A DNA stretch of 64,000 nt from Variovorax paradoxus (lineage in GTDB: Bacteria; Pseudomonadota; Gammaproteobacteria; Burkholderiales; Burkholderiaceae_C): NCBI RefSeq assembly GCF_029919115.1, contig NZ_CP123990.1, positions 1,426,001-1,490,000 on the forward strand. The letters are read 5' to 3'. A program made the translations under genes and the position numbers. Shown piece after piece: positions 8,172 to 17,900 of this stretch. The notes under the pieces were generated by a model. That model worked only from the letters and a program-made list of their open reading frames with translations, did no database searches and had not been told where the DNA came from. The stretch's first letter is position 1; every line of letters starts with the position of its first letter.

Positions 8172-8375
8172 ATGCCCAAAATGAAGACCAAGAGCAGCGC
8201 GAAAAAACGTTTCCGCGTTCGTCCCGGTGGCACCGTCAAGCGCGGTCAAGCCTTCAAACGTCACATCTTGACCAAGAAGACCACCAAGAACAAGCGTCAC
8301 CTCCGTGGTGCAGTCGCAGTGCATGAAACCAACATGGTTTCCGTCGCCGCCATGCTGCCAGGCCGTGGCATTTAA
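8172..8375 (+). CDS. rpmI: 50S ribosomal protein L35
   Basis: A 67-residue, strongly basic structural protein of the large ribosomal subunit. It starts [14 protein letters not shown], the standard L35 N-terminus, and ends [13 protein letters not shown]; length is normal. AAAGGAG lies six bases upstream of the ATG. A 166-base structured leader separates it from infC, and rplT follows after 24 bases, the usual L35-L20 pairing. Confidence 0.98.
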   Translation: MPKMKTKSSAKKRFRVRPGGTVKRGQAFKRHILTKKTTKNKRHLRGAVAVHETNMVSVAAMLPGRGI

Positions 8376-8399
8376 CTCAGACGAACAAGGAGTACACAC

Positions 8400-8759
8400 A
8401 TGCCTCGCGTCAAACGTGGTGTAACGGCTCGCGCCCGCCACAAGAAAGTTCTCGCACTCGCCAAGGGTTTCCGTGGTCGCCGCGGTAATGTCTTCCGCAT
8501 CGCCAAACAGGCGGTAATGAAGGCTGGGCAATATGCCTACCGTGACCGCCGCACCAAGAAGCGCGTTTTCCGTCAACTGTGGATCGCGCGTATCAACGCC
8601 GCCTCGCGTGAACTGGGCCTGACCTACAGCCAGTTCGCAAACGGCATCCGCAAGGCCGGAATCGAGATCGACCGCAAGATGCTTGCGGACATCGCAGTGC
8701 ACGACAAGGCCGCTTTTGCCGGCATCGTGGAGCAGGTCAAGGCCAAGCTGGCTGCTTGA
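8400..8759 (+). CDS. rplT: 50S ribosomal protein L20
   Basis: L20 is an early assembly protein that binds 23S rRNA; in several bacteria it also represses its own operon through the rpmI leader. The 119-residue sequence starts [16 protein letters not shown] and has the conserved [19 protein letters not shown] segment. AAGGAG precedes the start. A gap of 115 bases with two hairpins follows before pheS. Confidence 0.98.
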
Positions 8760-8767
8760 TCCTGTAC

Positions 8768-8848
8768 AGCAGGGCGGCTGTCTTCGTGGCAGCCTCCTGC
8801 GCCCACGACACAAGGGCTGGCGCTTGAAAAGGCTCCAGCTCTTTTTTT
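8768..8848 (+). terminator. Hairpin pair with U-tract between rplT and pheS
   Basis: The first hairpin pairs GCAGG...GGCTG with CAGCC...CCTGC (about 8769-8800). The second pairs GGGCTGG (8814-8820) with CCAGCTC (8835-8841) and is followed by seven T. The second looks like a leaky or regulated intrinsic terminator that would set the ratio of ribosomal-protein to pheST transcripts. No Phe-rich leader peptide was found here, unlike pheM of E. coli at the same place. Confidence 0.55.
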
Positions 8849-8874
8849 ATTTCCCCCGCCTATTTTTTGTTGCT

Positions 8875-9951
8875 ATGAACGAGTTGGACTCCCTGGTCGA
8901 CACCGCACGCGTTGCCTTCGCCGAAGCGAAAACGCCCGCCGAGCTCGAGAACGCCAAGGCGCAGTTCCTCGGCAAATCGGGCCGCATCACCGAGCTGATG
9001 AAGGGCATGGCCGCGCTCAGCGTCGACGAGAAGAAGTCGCGCGGCGCCGCAATCAATGTGGCCAAGCAGGCCATCGAGTCCGCACTGACCGAACGCCGCC
9101 AGCAGCTGGCGGACGAGGAGCTTTCGCAACAGCTGCGCGCAGAAGCGCTTGACGTGAGCCTGCCTGGCCGCCGCCGCATTCCGGGCGGCCTGCACCCGGT
9201 GAGCCGCACCCTGGAGCGCATCGAGGAGATCTTCTCGAGCATGGGCTTCGACGTGGCCGACGGCCCGGAGATCGAGAGCGACTGGCACAGCTTCACCTCG
9301 CTCAACAACCCGCCGAACCATCCGGCGCGTTCGATGCAGGACACGTTCTATGTCGACCTGAACGGCGACGACGGCATTCCGTACAACCTGCGTCCGCACA
9401 CCAGCCCGATGCAGGTGCGCTATGCGCATCAGCACATCAAGAAGTACGCGGCCGAGTTCGCGGCCGCAGCCGCAGACACCACCGGTGCCGTCAAGGCGCC
9501 CGAGATCCGCGTGATTGCGCCGGGCCGCACCTACCGTGTAGACAGCGATGCCACCCACTCGCCCATGTTCCACCAGTGCGAAGGCCTGTGGCTTGGCGAG
9601 AACGTGAGCTTCAAGGACCTGAAGGTCGTCTTCACGGACTTCTGCCGTACCTTCTTCGAGAGCGACGACCTCGTGCTGCGCTTTCGGCCGAGCTTCTTCC
9701 CGTTTACCGAGCCCAGCGCCGAGATCGACATCCAGTTTGCGAGCGGCCCGCTCGCCGGCCGCTGGCTCGAAGTCGCGGGCTCTGGCCAAGTGCACCCGAA
9801 CGTGGTGCGCAACATGGGGCTCGACCCGGAGCGCTACATCGGCTTTGCCTTTGGCATGGGCCCCGACCGGCTCACGATGCTGCGCTACGGCGTGAACGAT
9901 TTGCGGCTGTTCTTCGACGGCGACTTGCGCTTTCTCTCGCAGTTCCAGTAA
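8875..9951 (+). CDS. pheS: Phenylalanyl-tRNA synthetase alpha subunit
   Basis: Catalytic subunit of the (alpha-beta)2 enzyme that charges tRNA-Phe. The 358-residue protein begins with the coiled-coil arm (about 1-90). It then has class II motifs, including motif 2 around [20 protein letters not shown] and the terminal [19 protein letters not shown]. Start ATG 8875 gives the standard [13 protein letters not shown]-terminus; an in-frame extension upstream through rplT is rejected. Partner pheT follows after 39 bases. Confidence 0.98.
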   Translation: MNELDSLVDTARVAFAEAKTPAELENAKAQFLGKSGRITELMKGMAALSVDEKKSRGAAINVAKQAIESALTERRQQLADEELSQQLRAEALDVSLPGRRRIPGGLHPVSRTLERIEEIFSSMGFDVADGPEIESDWHSFTSLNNPPNHPARSMQDTFYVDLNGDDGIPYNLRPHTSPMQVRYAHQHIKKYAAEFAAAAADTTGAVKAPEIRVIAPGRTYRVDSDATHSPMFHQCEGLWLGENVSFKDLKVVFTDFCRTFFESDDLVLRFRPSFFPFTEPSAEIDIQFASGPLAGRWLEVAGSGQVHPNVVRNMGLDPERYIGFAFGMGPDRLTMLRYGVNDLRLFFDGDLRFLSQFQ

Positions 9952-9990
9952 GCACCCATCCATAGAAAAACCGAATACGAGATCGAAGAG

Positions 9991-12432
9991 ATGCAATTCC
10001 CGGAATCCTGGCTGCGCGAGTTCTGCAATCCGCCCCTCGGCAGCGCCGAACTGGCCGAAACGCTCACCATGGGCGGTTTCGAGGTCGAAGAGCGCCGCCC
10101 CGTCGCGCCGCCCTTCAGCCGCATCGTGGTCGGCGAAATCAAGGAAGCCGTGCAGCACCCCAATGCCGATCGGCTGCGCGTGTGCCAAGTCGACGTGGGG
10201 CAGGGCGCCTTGCTCAACATCGTGTGCGGCGCACCCAATGCGCGCGTCGGCATCAAGGTGCCTTGCGCGCTGGTCGGCGCCGAACTGCCGCCGGGCGAAG
10301 ACGGCAAGCCCTTTCTCATCAAGCTCGGCAAGCTGCGTGGTGTCGAGAGCCAAGGCATGCTGTGCTCCGCACGCGAACTGCAATTGAGCGAAGACCATGG
10401 GGGCCTGCTCGAGCTCGACGCCGGTGCGCCCATTGGCGCCGACGTGCGCGACGTGCTCAAGCTCGACGACGCGCTGCTCACCCTCAAGCTCACGCCCAAC
10501 CTTGCCCACGGCCTGAGCGTCTACGGTGTTGCGCGCGAACTCGCAGCGCTCACCGGCGCGCCGCTCAAGACGCCGGCCATCCCGCCGGTGGCCGCATCGT
10601 TTGCCGATGTGCTGCCGGTGAAGGTGGAAGCACCCGAACTCTGCGGCCGTTTTTCGGGCCGCATTGTGCGCGGTGTGAACACCAAGGTGGCCACGCCGGC
10701 ATGGATGGTCGAGCGGCTTGCGCGCTGCGGCCAACGCAGCGTGACGCCGCTGGTCGACATCTCGAACTACGTCATGTTCGAATACGGCCAGCCCAGCCAC
10801 ATCTTCGACCTCGACAAGATCCATGGCGGCCTCACGGTGCGCTGGGGCAAGGCGGGCGAACAGCTCAAGCTGCTGAACGGCAACACCATCAGCGTCGACG
10901 ACAAGGTCGGCGTGATTGCCGACAACGAGGCCGTCGAGTCACTCGCCGGCATCATGGGCGGCGACGCGACCTCCGTGTCCGACGACACTCGCAACATCTA
11001 CGTCGAGGCCGCCTTCTGGTGGCCCGAAGCCGTTCAGGGCCGCTCGCGCCGCTTCAACTTTTCGACCGACGCAGGGCACCGCTATGAGCGCGGTGTCGAT
11101 CCGAGCCGCACGGTGGAGATCATCGAGCGCATCACGCAGCTCATCATCGAGATCTGCGGCGGCCAGGCCGGCGCCATGGACGACAAGATCCTGAACGTGC
11201 CCGAAGCCATGCCGGTCACGTTGCGCGTGGCACGCGCAGCGCGCGTCATCGGCATGCCGCTCACGCAGGCGCAATGCGCCGACGCGCTGCGCCGCCTCGG
11301 CTTTGCCCTCAGCGAAGGCGAGGGCACATTGACCGTGACTCCGCCGCCGCATCGCTTCGACCTGCTGATCGAGGAAGACCTGATCGAAGAGGTTGCGCGC
11401 CTCATCGGCTTCAACAACCTGCCGACCACGGCGCCGCTGGCGCCCATCACGGCACGTGTGCGTCCCGAGGCGCAGCGCAGCCGCTTCGCGGTGCGCCGCA
11501 GCATCGCGGCGCTCGGCTACCAGGAAACCATCAACTTCAGCTTCGTGGAAGCGCATTGGGAGCAAGACCTCGCCGGCAATGCCAACCCCGTCAAGCTGCT
11601 GAACCCCATCGCCAGCCAGATGAGCGTGATGCGCTCGTCGCTGATCGGCTCGCTGCTGCAGGTGCTCAAGTTCAATCTCGACCGCAAGGCGCCGCGCGTG
11701 CGCGTGTTCGAACTGGGCCGCGTGTTCATGCGCGACGACAGCGTGGCCACCACCGACAGCACCGTACGCGGCGTACACCAGCCGATGCGGGTGGCCGGCC
11801 TTGCATGGGGCGATGCCGAAGAAGCGCGCTGGGACGGCAAGCCGCATCGTGTCGACTTCTACGACGCCAAGGGCGACGTCGAAGCATTGCTCGCGCCGCT
11901 GGTGCCGAGCTTCGAGGCGGCCGAGCATCCCGCCCTGCACCCCGGCCGCTCGGCGCGCGTGCTGATCGACGGCAAGGCCATCGGCTTTGTCGGCGAGCTG
12001 CACCCGCGCTGGCGCCAGAAGTGGGACTTTGCGCTGGCCCCGGTGATCTTCGAACTGGACCTCGACGCCGTTGCCGCGCGCCCCGTGCCCGTGGCAAAGC
12101 CTGTGCCCAAGCACCAGGCCGTCGAGCGCGACATCGCCGTGGTGGTGGCCGAGGCCGTCACGCACAATGCGTTGATGCAGACCATCCATTCGGCTGCGGC
12201 AGCCCAGGGGCTGCTGCGGGACGCCACGCTGTTCGACATCTATCGCCCGCAACCTGCGCGCGACGGTGCCGTGCCGGCATCGGGAGGCCTGGCGCACGGG
12301 GACAAGAGCATGGCGGTGCGCCTGAGCTTCCAGGACGACAACGCCACGCTGACGGACGAGCAGGTGGAGCCGGCCGTGCGCGCCATCGTCGAACAATTGA
12401 GCGCCAAGCTCGGCGCACGCCTGAGGGGTTGA
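9991..12432 (+). CDS. pheT: Phenylalanyl-tRNA synthetase beta subunit
   Basis: The 813-residue beta subunit completes the PheST heterotetramer, binding tRNA and editing Tyr-tRNA-Phe. Domains in order: N-terminal B1 with an EMAP/OB-type tRNA-binding fold (about 40-150), B3/B4 editing domain (DISNYVMFEYGQPSHIFD is typical), B5, the catalytic-like core (VRVFELGRVF), and a C-terminal ferredoxin-like anticodon-binding domain (KHQAVERDIAVVV). Normal length. The stop codon overlaps the ihfA ATG by one base, suggesting translational coupling. Confidence 0.98.
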   Translation: MQFPESWLREFCNPPLGSAELAETLTMGGFEVEERRPVAPPFSRIVVGEIKEAVQHPNADRLRVCQVDVGQGALLNIVCGAPNARVGIKVPCALVGAELPPGEDGKPFLIKLGKLRGVESQGMLCSARELQLSEDHGGLLELDAGAPIGADVRDVLKLDDALLTLKLTPNLAHGLSVYGVARELAALTGAPLKTPAIPPVAASFADVLPVKVEAPELCGRFSGRIVRGVNTKVATPAWMVERLARCGQRSVTPLVDISNYVMFEYGQPSHIFDLDKIHGGLTVRWGKAGEQLKLLNGNTISVDDKVGVIADNEAVESLAGIMGGDATSVSDDTRNIYVEAAFWWPEAVQGRSRRFNFSTDAGHRYERGVDPSRTVEIIERITQLIIEICGGQAGAMDDKILNVPEAMPVTLRVARAARVIGMPLTQAQCADALRRLGFALSEGEGTLTVTPPPHRFDLLIEEDLIEEVARLIGFNNLPTTAPLAPITARVRPEAQRSRFAVRRSIAALGYQETINFSFVEAHWEQDLAGNANPVKLLNPIASQMSVMRSSLIGSLLQVLKFNLDRKAPRVRVFELGRVFMRDDSVATTDSTVRGVHQPMRVAGLAWGDAEEARWDGKPHRVDFYDAKGDVEALLAPLVPSFEAAEHPALHPGRSARVLIDGKAIGFVGELHPRWRQKWDFALAPVIFELDLDAVAARPVPVAKPVPKHQAVERDIAVVVAEAVTHNALMQTIHSAAAAQGLLRDATLFDIYRPQPARDGAVPASGGLAHGDKSMAVRLSFQDDNATLTDEQVEPAVRAIVEQLSAKLGARLRG

Positions 12433-12809
12433 TGAGAATGAACGCTGCGGAATTCACGCTCGAAGCCCTCGAAACGCCCGCACTCACGAAGGCGCACCTG
12501 GCCGACCTGCTGTTCGAGCAGATCGGCCTGAACAAGCGCGAATCCAAGGACATGGTGGAGGCGTTTTTCGACCTCATCGCCAACAGCCTGATCGAAGGCA
12601 CGGACGTGAAGATCTCCGGCTTCGGCAACTTCCAGATCCGTGTGAAGGCGCCCCGGCCTGGCCGCAACCCGCGCACCGGCGAAGCCATTCCGATCGGCGA
12701 GCGCCGCGTGGCCACCTTTCACGCGAGCGCCAAGCTGAAGGAACAGATTCACGGAAGCATCGAGCAGAGCGGCACTTCCGAAGTCGAGTGGAGCCTGGGC
12801 GCCGAATAG
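12432..12809 (+). CDS. ihfA: Integration host factor alpha subunit
   Basis: A DNA-bending nucleoid protein that works as a heterodimer with IhfB. The 125-residue product has the complete HU/IHF fold, with the beta-arm sequence PRPGRNPRTGEAIPI and the upstream KISGFGNFQIR. It is longer than the 99-residue E. coli protein, with a short N-terminal extension and an acidic C-terminal tail (SEVEWSLGAE). Two start codons are possible (12432, overlapping the pheT stop, or 12438). The last gene of the thrS operon proper, as in enteric bacteria. Confidence 0.96.
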   Translation: MRMNAAEFTLEALETPALTKAHLADLLFEQIGLNKRESKDMVEAFFDLIANSLIEGTDVKISGFGNFQIRVKAPRPGRNPRTGEAIPIGERRVATFHASAKLKEQIHGSIEQSGTSEVEWSLGAE

Positions 12810-12819
12810 TGCTTGGTGC

Positions 12820-12859
12820 TGCGCGGGTGCGTAGAGTAATCTCTAAGGTTTCCCGCGCA
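12820..12859. other. Nested hairpin between ihfA and the merR-type gene
   Basis: TGCGCGGG (12820-12827) pairs with CCCGCGCA (12852-12859). Inside lies a second hairpin TAGAG-TAAT-CTCTA (12832-12845). No T-run follows, so it is not a simple terminator; an RNA-processing or partial-termination role is possible. Confidence 0.5.
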
Positions 12860-12873
12860 CGGTCTTGATTTCA

Positions 12874-13347
12874 ATGGAAATAATGGAGAAAGCGCTCCCG
12901 CCGATCCCCGTCAAACGCTACTTCACCATCGGTGAGGTCGGCGAACTTTGCGGCGTCAAGCCGCACGTGCTGCGTTACTGGGAGCAGGAGTTCACGCAAC
13001 TGCGCCCCATGAAGCGGCGCGGCAACCGGCGCTACTACCAGCACCACGAAGTGCTCATGATCCGCCGCATCCGCGATCTGCTCTACGACCAGGGCTTCAC
13101 CATCAGCGGTGCGCGCAACAAGCTGCAGGAGCTGGTGCAGGGCGAGCGCGACCGCCGCAAGGCGGGCATGGTGCCGCTCGAGGGCATGGAGGCGGTCGAA
13201 ATCGACCAGGAAGAGTTCGATGCAGCCGTTCACGAGGACGACGATCCCGCATCCGGAAGTGCCGCTCGCACGATCGATCCGTCGCAATTGCTGCACCTGC
13301 GACGCGAACTCTTTGAAATTCGTGAGCTGCTGACCGTCGGACGGTGA
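12874..13347 (+). CDS. MerR-family transcriptional regulator
   Basis: A cytosolic DNA-binding protein of about 157 residues with a MerR winged helix-turn-helix at residues 15-85 (YFTIGEVGELCGVKPHVLRYWEQEF, written here only to name its start and end: YFTIGEV to WEQEF). No metal-binding cysteines are visible in the C-terminal part, which is acidic and short. This gene follows ihfA in many proteobacteria, but its regulon is not well known. Starts are possible at 12874 or 12883; the TTG at 12865 is less likely. Confidence 0.9.
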   Translation: MEIMEKALPPIPVKRYFTIGEVGELCGVKPHVLRYWEQEFTQLRPMKRRGNRRYYQHHEVLMIRRIRDLLYDQGFTISGARNKLQELVQGERDRRKAGMVPLEGMEAVEIDQEEFDAAVHEDDDPASGSAARTIDPSQLLHLRRELFEIRELLTVGR

Positions 13348-13358
13348 TTTCAGCCGGC

Positions 13359-13364
13359 TATAAT
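13359..13364 (+). promoter_or_regulatory. -10 box of the tRNA-Pro promoter
   Basis: A consensus TATAAT ends ten bases before the mature tRNA. No good -35 box was found at the usual distance. Confidence 0.65.
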
Positions 13365-13373
13365 TGAGAGCTT

Positions 13374-13450
13374 CGGTGTGTGGCGCAGCCTGGTAGCGCA
13401 CTTGCATGGGGTGCAAGGGGTCGAAGGTTCGAATCCTTTCACACCGACCA
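13374..13450 (+). tRNA. tRNA-Pro (anticodon GGG)
   Basis: A full cloverleaf: acceptor stem CGGTGTG/CACACCG, D-arm with AGCCTGGTA, anticodon stem CTTGC/GCAAG with loop ATGGGGT (anticodon GGG, reading CCC and CCU), T-arm with GGTTCGAATCC, and an encoded CCA end. 77 bases with normal spacing. Confidence 0.98.
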
Positions 13451-13475
13451 AAATTGCCTTGTCAAACAAGGATTT

Positions 13476-13510
13476 AAAAGGGCCTGGTTCCAACGAACGA
13501 GGCCCTTTTT
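13476..13510 (+). terminator. Intrinsic terminator after tRNA-Pro
   Basis: AAAAGGGCCT and AGGCCCTTTTT form a ten-base-pair stem around a 14-base loop and end in a T-run. Placed 25 bases after the tRNA, it can also serve the converging small gene on the minus strand. Confidence 0.85.
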
Positions 13511-13536
13511 ATTTTGCTGAAAAGCACGCGGGGCAT

Positions 13537-13725
13537 CTACGTCAAAGCGCCTTGGCCAGACGAAGCCGGCGCCTCTTGCCGAGAGCCGAGCCGCACCTTC
13601 GCGTATTCGGCCCTCAGGATTGCCGCCTTCTTGCGCAGGCGCGCAGATTCATCAACCAGTTGCTTCGCAACTGCGTTGAGTTCCGCGATCCGTCGTTTCA
13701 GCTCGAAATTGCTTTCACTGCGCAT
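13537..13725 (-). CDS. Small coiled-coil protein, function unknown
   Basis: A 62-residue ORF between the tRNA terminator and the next minus-strand gene. The middle (about residues 8-45) is helical, rich in Arg, Lys, Glu, Ala and Leu with a heptad-like pattern (ELNAVAKQLVDESARL), and the C-terminus is short and polar. No known domain is recognised. The composition looks like genuine protein rather than a random frame, but the ribosome-binding site is weak, so confidence is moderate. Confidence 0.5.
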   Translation of the reverse strand: MRSESNFELKRRIAELNAVAKQLVDESARLRKKAAILRAEYAKVRLGSRQEAPASSGQGALT

Positions 13726-13784
13726 CCCGCCATTACGAGTTGCGCGCGCTCATGGATTGTTTGGACGGGCAGTTTTTTCGTGCG

Positions 13785-14060
13785 CTAGCCTGCCTCGGCT
13801 GCCGGCATGCGACGAGTCAGGCTTTCCGCCGCGTCTTGCAGGATCGCTTGGCGATCCGGGTCGCCGCTCACATACGGGCTCGACAGCAACTGGGCGATCA
13901 GCTGATCGAAGTAGTGCCTGACTCTTTCGGGCGCAGGGTGTGCCATGTACATGGCGCGCAGCATCGAGGCCATGGTGGTGATCTGCGCCTCGAACACTTC
14001 GGCCTCGCCTATGCGTTCGGCGGCGCTGGAAACCGGACATGGGTCGTTGATCGTCGTCAT
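13785..14060 (-). CDS. Hypothetical protein
   Basis: A 91-residue protein, mostly helical by composition, with no recognised domain. It starts MTTINDPCPV and includes ASMLRAMYMAHPAPERVRHYFDQLIAQLL. No signal peptide or membrane segment. AAGGG lies upstream of the ATG. An open frame extends far upstream but crosses the promoter-like AT-rich segment and the VOC gene in another frame, so the ATG at 14060 is preferred. Confidence 0.6.
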   Translation of the reverse strand: MTTINDPCPVSSAAERIGEAEVFEAQITTMASMLRAMYMAHPAPERVRHYFDQLIAQLLSSPYVSGDPDRQAILQDAAESLTRRMPAAEAG

Positions 14061-14143
14061 GTTGTCGCCGCCCTTGGCGGCCTCAAAGTGCGTGGTGCTG
14101 GCGCGGTACTGCTTCGCTTGGTTCCCGACGCGCGCCGGTCGGC

Positions 14144-14191
14144 GGATCAAATATTTGCTGGAAATGAATTCTAACGTACTACATTTGATCC
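14144..14191. promoter_or_regulatory. Spaced inverted repeat upstream of the hypothetical gene
   Basis: GGATCAAAT (14144-14152) and ATTTGATCC (14183-14191) are perfect 9-bp arms 30 bases apart, around an AT-rich core that includes TAGAAT on the minus strand. It could be a pair of operator half-sites or a stem. It lies between two minus-strand genes in otherwise GC-rich DNA. Confidence 0.5.
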
Positions 14192-14221
14192 AGCGGGCAT
14201 CCTGCACGAGCGGTTGGCGCA

Positions 14222-14701
14222 TCAACCGCGCCGGGCCGCTTCGATCGTCGCAATGTCGATCTTTCTCATCTCCATCATGGCTTCGAATGCGCGCTTGGCC
14301 GCCGCCGGGTCGGGGTCGGCAATTGCGGCGATCAAGGCGCGCGGCGTGATCTGCCACGAGAGCCCCCATTTGTCCTTGCACCAGCCGCACTCGCTTTCCT
14401 GGCCGCCGTTTCCGACAATCGCACTCCACAGCCGGTCGGTCTCGGCCTGGTCGTCGGTTGCCACCTGAAACGAAAAGGCCTCGTTGTGCTTGAACACCGG
14501 CCCTCCGTTCAGTCCGAGGCAAGGAATGCCCATCACGGTGAATTCGACCGTCAAGACATCGCCTTGCTTGCCCGACGGGTAGTCGCCGGGCGCGCGATGG
14601 ACTGCGCCCACCGAACTGTCTGGAAAGGTCTCGGCGTAGAACTTGGCGGCGTCCAGTGCATCGCGGTCGTACCAGAGACATATCGTGTTCTTGCTGGCCA
14701 T
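14222..14701 (-). CDS. VOC-superfamily (PhnB/3-demethylubiquinone methyltransferase-like) protein
   Basis: A cytosolic protein of 159 residues with the PhnB-type VOC (glyoxalase/bleomycin-resistance) fold: start NTICLWYDRDALDAAKFYAE, middle GIPCLGLNGGPVFKHNEAFS, and WGLSWQITPRAL near the end. Despite the Pfam name these proteins are not shown to be methyltransferases, and their reactions are mostly unknown. Start chosen at MASKNT because AGGAGA lies eight bases before it; the open frame further upstream has no homology. Confidence 0.9.
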   Translation of the reverse strand: MASKNTICLWYDRDALDAAKFYAETFPDSSVGAVHRAPGDYPSGKQGDVLTVEFTVMGIPCLGLNGGPVFKHNEAFSFQVATDDQAETDRLWSAIVGNGGQESECGWCKDKWGLSWQITPRALIAAIADPDPAAAKRAFEAMMEMRKIDIATIEAARRG

Positions 14702-14926
14702 CTTGGTTCTCCTGGGTTGAGAAGACAGATCGCATCCGGTGACGGTTTTCGACCCATCGGTGGAACGCACCAGACCATACGCAAATCCGCGTCCCATTGC
14801 CAGTAACTCTGCTGTTTGCCGGCGCCGGCGACGCTCCCTGGATGGCTGCCGCGCGGGCGAGGAAAAAGGCCGTTGCTATCATCGAAAAATGCGGCCACGA
14901 ACAACCCTCCTCGCGAAGGAAACCAC

Positions 14927-17900
14927 GTGCGGCTCAAGCTGAGAACGAAGACGGCGCTGCTGGTCACTTCTCTCGTGCTCGCTCTTGTCGGCGCAACGGG
15001 CTGGTGGCAGTACCGCAACCTGTCCAGCGAATACCTCACCCTGATGCGCGAGCAGCAGCAGGCGCTCACTGAAAGCGCTGCGGCCGATCTCGACTACAAG
15101 CTGGGCGTTCATCTGGCCGCCTTGGCACGAGCAGCACGGGAGCTCGGTGCGCGCGGTTTCGACGACGCGGACGCGCGGCAGCGCTTTCTTTCGGACATGG
15201 ACCTGCGCGCGATGTTCGACGACGCTGCGCTGGCCAACCTGGACGGCGCCATCGTTGCCATCAACCCGCCTGCGAGCGACCCACCGAACGTTGCCGATCG
15301 CGATTACTTCCGGCAAGTGCGCGACCTGAGGCAACCCGCCATCTCGGCACCCTTGCTTACCAAAGGTGGCAAACAGCCCGCGGTGATCATGGCGGTTCCG
15401 GTCGAAACACCGGAGGGCCGCCTCATCGGCGTGCTTGGCGCGGCCCTGAACCTGCAGCGCGCCAACGTGCTCGGCGACATGAGCCAAGCCACCGTCGGCC
15501 GGGGCGGCTACTACGTGATCGTCACGCGCGACGCGTCCCCGCAGGTGGTCATGCACCATGACTCGACCCTGCTGCTGAAGCCGGCAAGTGCAGCTGCTGT
15601 GGCGCCAGCCGATGGCACCCTGAACGATCTCGCGACCCGCGCCACCATACGCAACGCCGACTGGGAGTTGCGTCTGATCGTGCCGGCGAGCATTGCCTAC
15701 GCCCCGCTGGAGCAGGCACGGCGGGCCCTGCTGCTGCAACTGTTGTGGCTTGGCCTGGGCTGCGCGCTCCTCGTCTGGCTGGGTACGTCGTGGGTGATGC
15801 GGCCGCTGGAGGCGCTGACCAAGGCCATCCGCTCGCTGCGGCATTCGCCCGACAGCAAGGTCAAGCTCGATGTTGCCGCCAACGACGAACGCGGCGAACT
15901 GGCACGCGAGTTCGACGCCTTGATGGCCGAGCTGCGCGAGCAGCGCCTTGAGGTGGCGGCGGTAACCGATGCATCGCCCGTCGGACTGTTCCGTTCAGAC
16001 ACCGAAGGACGCGCGACCTACGTGAACGACGAGTACCTGGCGATCCATGGCCTGGAACGGAAAGATGCCGCCCAGGGATGGCTCACGCTGGTGCGCGAGG
16101 ACATCCGTGAAAAGGTGCGCAAGGAATGGATTCGTCTTGTCAACACGCCAGAGCCATTCAGCGCGACTCGCCGGCTGCATCGCAGGGATGGAACCCGCGT
16201 GCTGGTGGCATTGAAGAGCCGGCCTGTGATCGTCGGCGGCCGGGTTCTCGGCCATGTTGGAACGGTGACCGACATCACCGAGCGCACCCGGGCCGACGAG
16301 GCCCTTCGCACGCTCACGGCCATCTTCGACATGACGACGGACTACATCGTCCAGCTCGATGTGGCGGGCCGGCTCATCTATATGAACCCGGCCGCGCGCC
16401 TTCGCACCGGGCTGCGTCTCGATGCGCCGATCGAACAGCTGAGCGCGAGCGACTTCAATCCGCCCAGGACAATCGAAAGGTTCCGGTCTGAGGTTGTGCC
16501 CACCGCGCTTGCCAATGGCGTATGGGTCGGAGAGTCGATGGTGTGGGACGCCGAGCGCCGCGAGTTTCCGGTCAGCCACATGGTCATTGCGCACCGCGAC
16601 AAGCACGGCAAGGTGGAGTATTTCTCGGGCCTGATGCGCGACATTTCTGCGGCCAAGGCGGCGCAACAGGCGCTTCGCAACAGCGAACACCGCCTGCGCA
16701 TGGTGACGGACCACCTGCCTGCGCTGATCTCCTACCTGGACTGGGACTTGCGCTTCCGCTTCGTCAACAAGGCTTACCAGGACTGGTTCGGTGTCGACCC
16801 CGAAAAGCTGATCGGCCGCAGCATGCGCGAGTTCTACGGAGACGAGGCCTGGGCCCAGATGGAGCCGCATCTGCGCGCCGCACTCGCAGGGCGCCAGGTT
16901 ACCTACGAGCGAAGGGTGACGGGCCCCGGCGGGCGCCGCGACATCCAGGCCACGCTGGTTCCGGAGCGCAATGAGCAGGGCAGGGTCATGGGCCTCTACA
17001 CGCTGGACAGCGACATCACCGCGCACCACGAGGCGGAAGAAGCCCTTCAAGAGAGCGAGGCCCGCCTGCGCACGGTAGCCGACGCGCTGCCCATGCGCGT
17101 GGCCTACATCGACGCGGACGAGCGCTACCGCTTCAACGCCCTGGCCTACGAGCGTGAATTCGGCCTCTCGCGCGACCAGATCCAGGGCCACACCGTGCAG
17201 GAACTGCTCGGCGAGCCCGCCTACGAGAGCGTGAAGCCGCACATACGCGCCGCGCTCGCCGGCGAGGTGGTCACCTTCCAGAGCGAAGACACTCAAAGCG
17301 ACAGCTACAACTGCTATGAGGCCCAGTACATTCCGCAGCCCGCCGCAAATGCCGACACCATCGTCGGCTTCCACGCCGTCATCACCGACATCACGCGCCA
17401 GAAGCTCGAGGAGAAGCGCCTGGTCAACCTGGCGCAGATCGATCCGCTCACCGGACTTGCCAACCGCGCGGGCTTCCAGGCGCGCCTGGGCGAGGCCATG
17501 GAGCGCAGCCGGGGCGCCGGCGCGCTGATGGCGCTGATGTACCTGGACATCGACGGCTTCAAACAGGTCAACGACCAGTTCGGCCATCAGGCGGGAGACG
17601 AGCTGCTGAAGGCTTTTTCGAACAGGCTGTCGCATGGCCTGCGCTCCACCGACGTGCGGGCGCGCCTCGGCGGCGACGAGTTCACGGTGATCATGGAAGG
17701 CCTGCCCAATACCGACGTTGCGGTCTCCGCTGCCGCGAAGCTCGTCGCGGCCACGCAAGCGCCGTTTGCCATCGAGCAGCAGCACCAAGCTCAGCTGACG
17801 ATCAACATCACGTTGAGCATCGGCTTGGCGTTCTACCAAGGCGGCAACGCGGACGCCGCCACGCTGGTCAAGCGCGCGGACGAAATGCTCTACCAGGCCA

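Noticed and set aside
8797..8835. Short GTG-initiated frame between rplT and pheS as a Phe leader peptide
   Set aside because: It contains no Phe codon and no good ribosome-binding site.
12865..12873. TTG at 12865 as the merR-type start
   Set aside because: ATG codons at 12874 and 12883 are better; no ribosome-binding site favours the TTG.
14702..14797. N-terminal extension of the VOC protein
   Set aside because: The extra 32 residues have no homology, and a strong ribosome-binding site precedes the internal ATG at 14701.
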